NCBI RefSeq assembly: GCF_000013645.1 | Contig: NC_007953.1 | Location: 372,001 to 436,000, forward strand | DNA from: Paraburkholderia xenovorans LB400 | GTDB taxonomy: Bacteria > Pseudomonadota > Gammaproteobacteria > Burkholderiales > Burkholderiaceae | Length of the DNA stretch: 64,000 nt | Direction: 5' to 3' | In this document: positions 63,314 to 64,000 of the stretch, one piece after another | Layout: each line of letters starts with the position of its first letter | How positions within the stretch are numbered: the stretch's first letter is position 1 | Made by a program: the position numbers and the translations under genes | The notes under the pieces: model-generated | The model's input: the letters and a program-made list of their open reading frames with translations, nothing else | Told to the model about the DNA's origin: nothing | The model's database searches: none

Positions 63314-64000
63314 ATGGGTACCCTTTACCGTCTTTCCTCACTCGGTGTCGCACGTCTGAAGAAGCCCGGTCGTTACTGCGATGGTGGCGGGCTGTACCTG
63401 CAGGTGTCGACGGCACGTACACGCTCGTGGGTCTATCGTTTCAGACGCAGGGGTAGGTTGCGCGAGATGGGCCTCGGGCCATTGCATGCCATGTCTCTTG
63501 CCGACGCGCGCGAGACGGCCGCACAGTACCGGAAGATGCTGCTTGAAGGTATTGATCCAATCGAGTCCCGTCGTGCCGAGCGCATGCTGCAGCACGCGGC
63601 AGCTGCGCACAGCAGGACGTTTGATGAGTGCAGCAGGGCGTTCATCAGGGCCAATCGTGCAGGATGGAAAAGCGAAAAGCACGCGATGCAATGGGAAAAT
63701 ACGCTGGGCACCTACGCGTCACCGGTCATCGGGCCGCTTCCCGCACGCGATATCGATACGGCGCTCGTCGTGAGGGTACTTGAGCCGATCTGGCAGGTGA
63801 AGCCCGAAACAGCCAGCCGAGTGCGCGGACGCATCGAGTCGGTGCTCGACTGGGCGACGGTGCACCGGTACCGCGAAGGCGAGAACCCGGCACGGTGGAA
63901 AGGGCATCTCGACAAGATCTTTCCTGCACGCGCCAGGGTACGGAAGGTCCGGCATCACGCCGCTTTGCCCTATGCGCAGGTGGCCGCGTTCATGAACGCG
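63314..64000 (+). CDS. P4-type tyrosine integrase, copy 2 (cut by window edge)
   Basis: The N-terminal 229 codons, starting at ATG 63314 with AGGAGGC upstream. It reads MGTLYRLSSLGVARLKKPGR, YCDGGGLYLQVSTARTRSWV, RTFDECSRAFIRANRAGWKS and ETASRVRGRIESVLDWATVH. It is a close paralogue of copy 1 over this whole length. The catalytic residues lie beyond the window. It marks a second element or a duplicated integrase module next to the first. Confidence 0.92.
   Translation, partial: MGTLYRLSSLGVARLKKPGRYCDGGGLYLQVSTARTRSWVYRFRRRGRLREMGLGPLHAMSLADARETAAQYRKMLLEGIDPIESRRAERMLQHAAAAHSRTFDECSRAFIRANRAGWKSEKHAMQWENTLGTYASPVIGPLPARDIDTALVVRVLEPIWQVKPETASRVRGRIESVLDWATVHRYREGENPARWKGHLDKIFPARARVRKVRHHAALPYAQVAAFMNA

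Noticed and set aside
61113-64000. RIT (recombinase-in-trio) element
   Set aside because: RIT elements carry three different adjacent tyrosine recombinases; here two near-identical P4-type integrases are separated by about 550 bases.
1-64000. CRISPR arrays, tRNA and rRNA genes
   Set aside because: No regularly spaced repeats, tRNA cloverleaf or rRNA-like stretch was seen on either strand by reading; a dedicated search was not possible.

Overview
The window looks like chromosome or megaplasmid DNA from a beta-proteobacterium of the Burkholderia sensu lato group, most likely Paraburkholderia or Caballeronia. The evidence is GC-rich codon use, a Burkholderia-type general porin, a PagL/LpxO lipid A pair, a CcmABCDEFGHI system, and IclR, GntR and LLM families typical of the group. 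The species call is inference; no rRNA or tRNA gene was seen.

Layout. 1-2.1 kb: a DASS (SLC13) transporter fragment divergent from a GntR/UTRA regulator. 2.1-7.3 kb: an integrase remnant, a frameshifted AmiD-type amidase, pagL, lpxO and an IclR regulator. 7.3-16 kb: a catabolic cluster (porin, DUF35 protein, cysteine-less thiolase-fold protein, SMP-30 protein, AAHS permease, acyl-CoA ligase, SDR) with an aldo/keto reductase pseudogene. 16.2-19.5 kb: remnants of IS5, IS30, IS110, IS66, IS3 and IS6 families around an atypical receiver-domain ORF. 19.6-30.6 kb: an unbroken run napEDABC-ccmABCDEFGHI, giving periplasmic nitrate reductase plus the system that matures its c-type cytochromes. A PIN-toxin remnant follows.

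32-56.4 kb: a large uptake and processing locus. It has its own tonB-exbB-exbD-exbD set plus a TPR protein, two paralogous TonB-dependent receptors, two paralogous family-3 solute-binding proteins, a fused permease-ATPase, three intact and one truncated LLM flavin monooxygenases, two paralogous GNAT acetyltransferases, an M14 deacylase and the remnant of an M20 deacetylase. The combination of acetyltransferase, flavin monooxygenase, deacylase and polar amino-acid ABC transporter matches the logic of Bacillus S-alkyl-cysteine salvage operons. Here it appears joined to a dedicated outer-membrane energised import system; this is the most interesting system in the window. A complete ISL3-family element matching ISPpu12 (3372 bp, 8-bp target duplication, passenger lspA, cation transporter and merR) sits inside this locus, just upstream of the first receptor.

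56.8-61.4 kb: a tandem glycine riboswitch ahead of a DadA-type D-amino-acid dehydrogenase, convergent with a Rieske oxygenase, reductase and flavin reductase operon. An amino-acid ABC ATPase gene is truncated at 61382 where a region with two tandem P4-type integrases begins; the second runs off the window.
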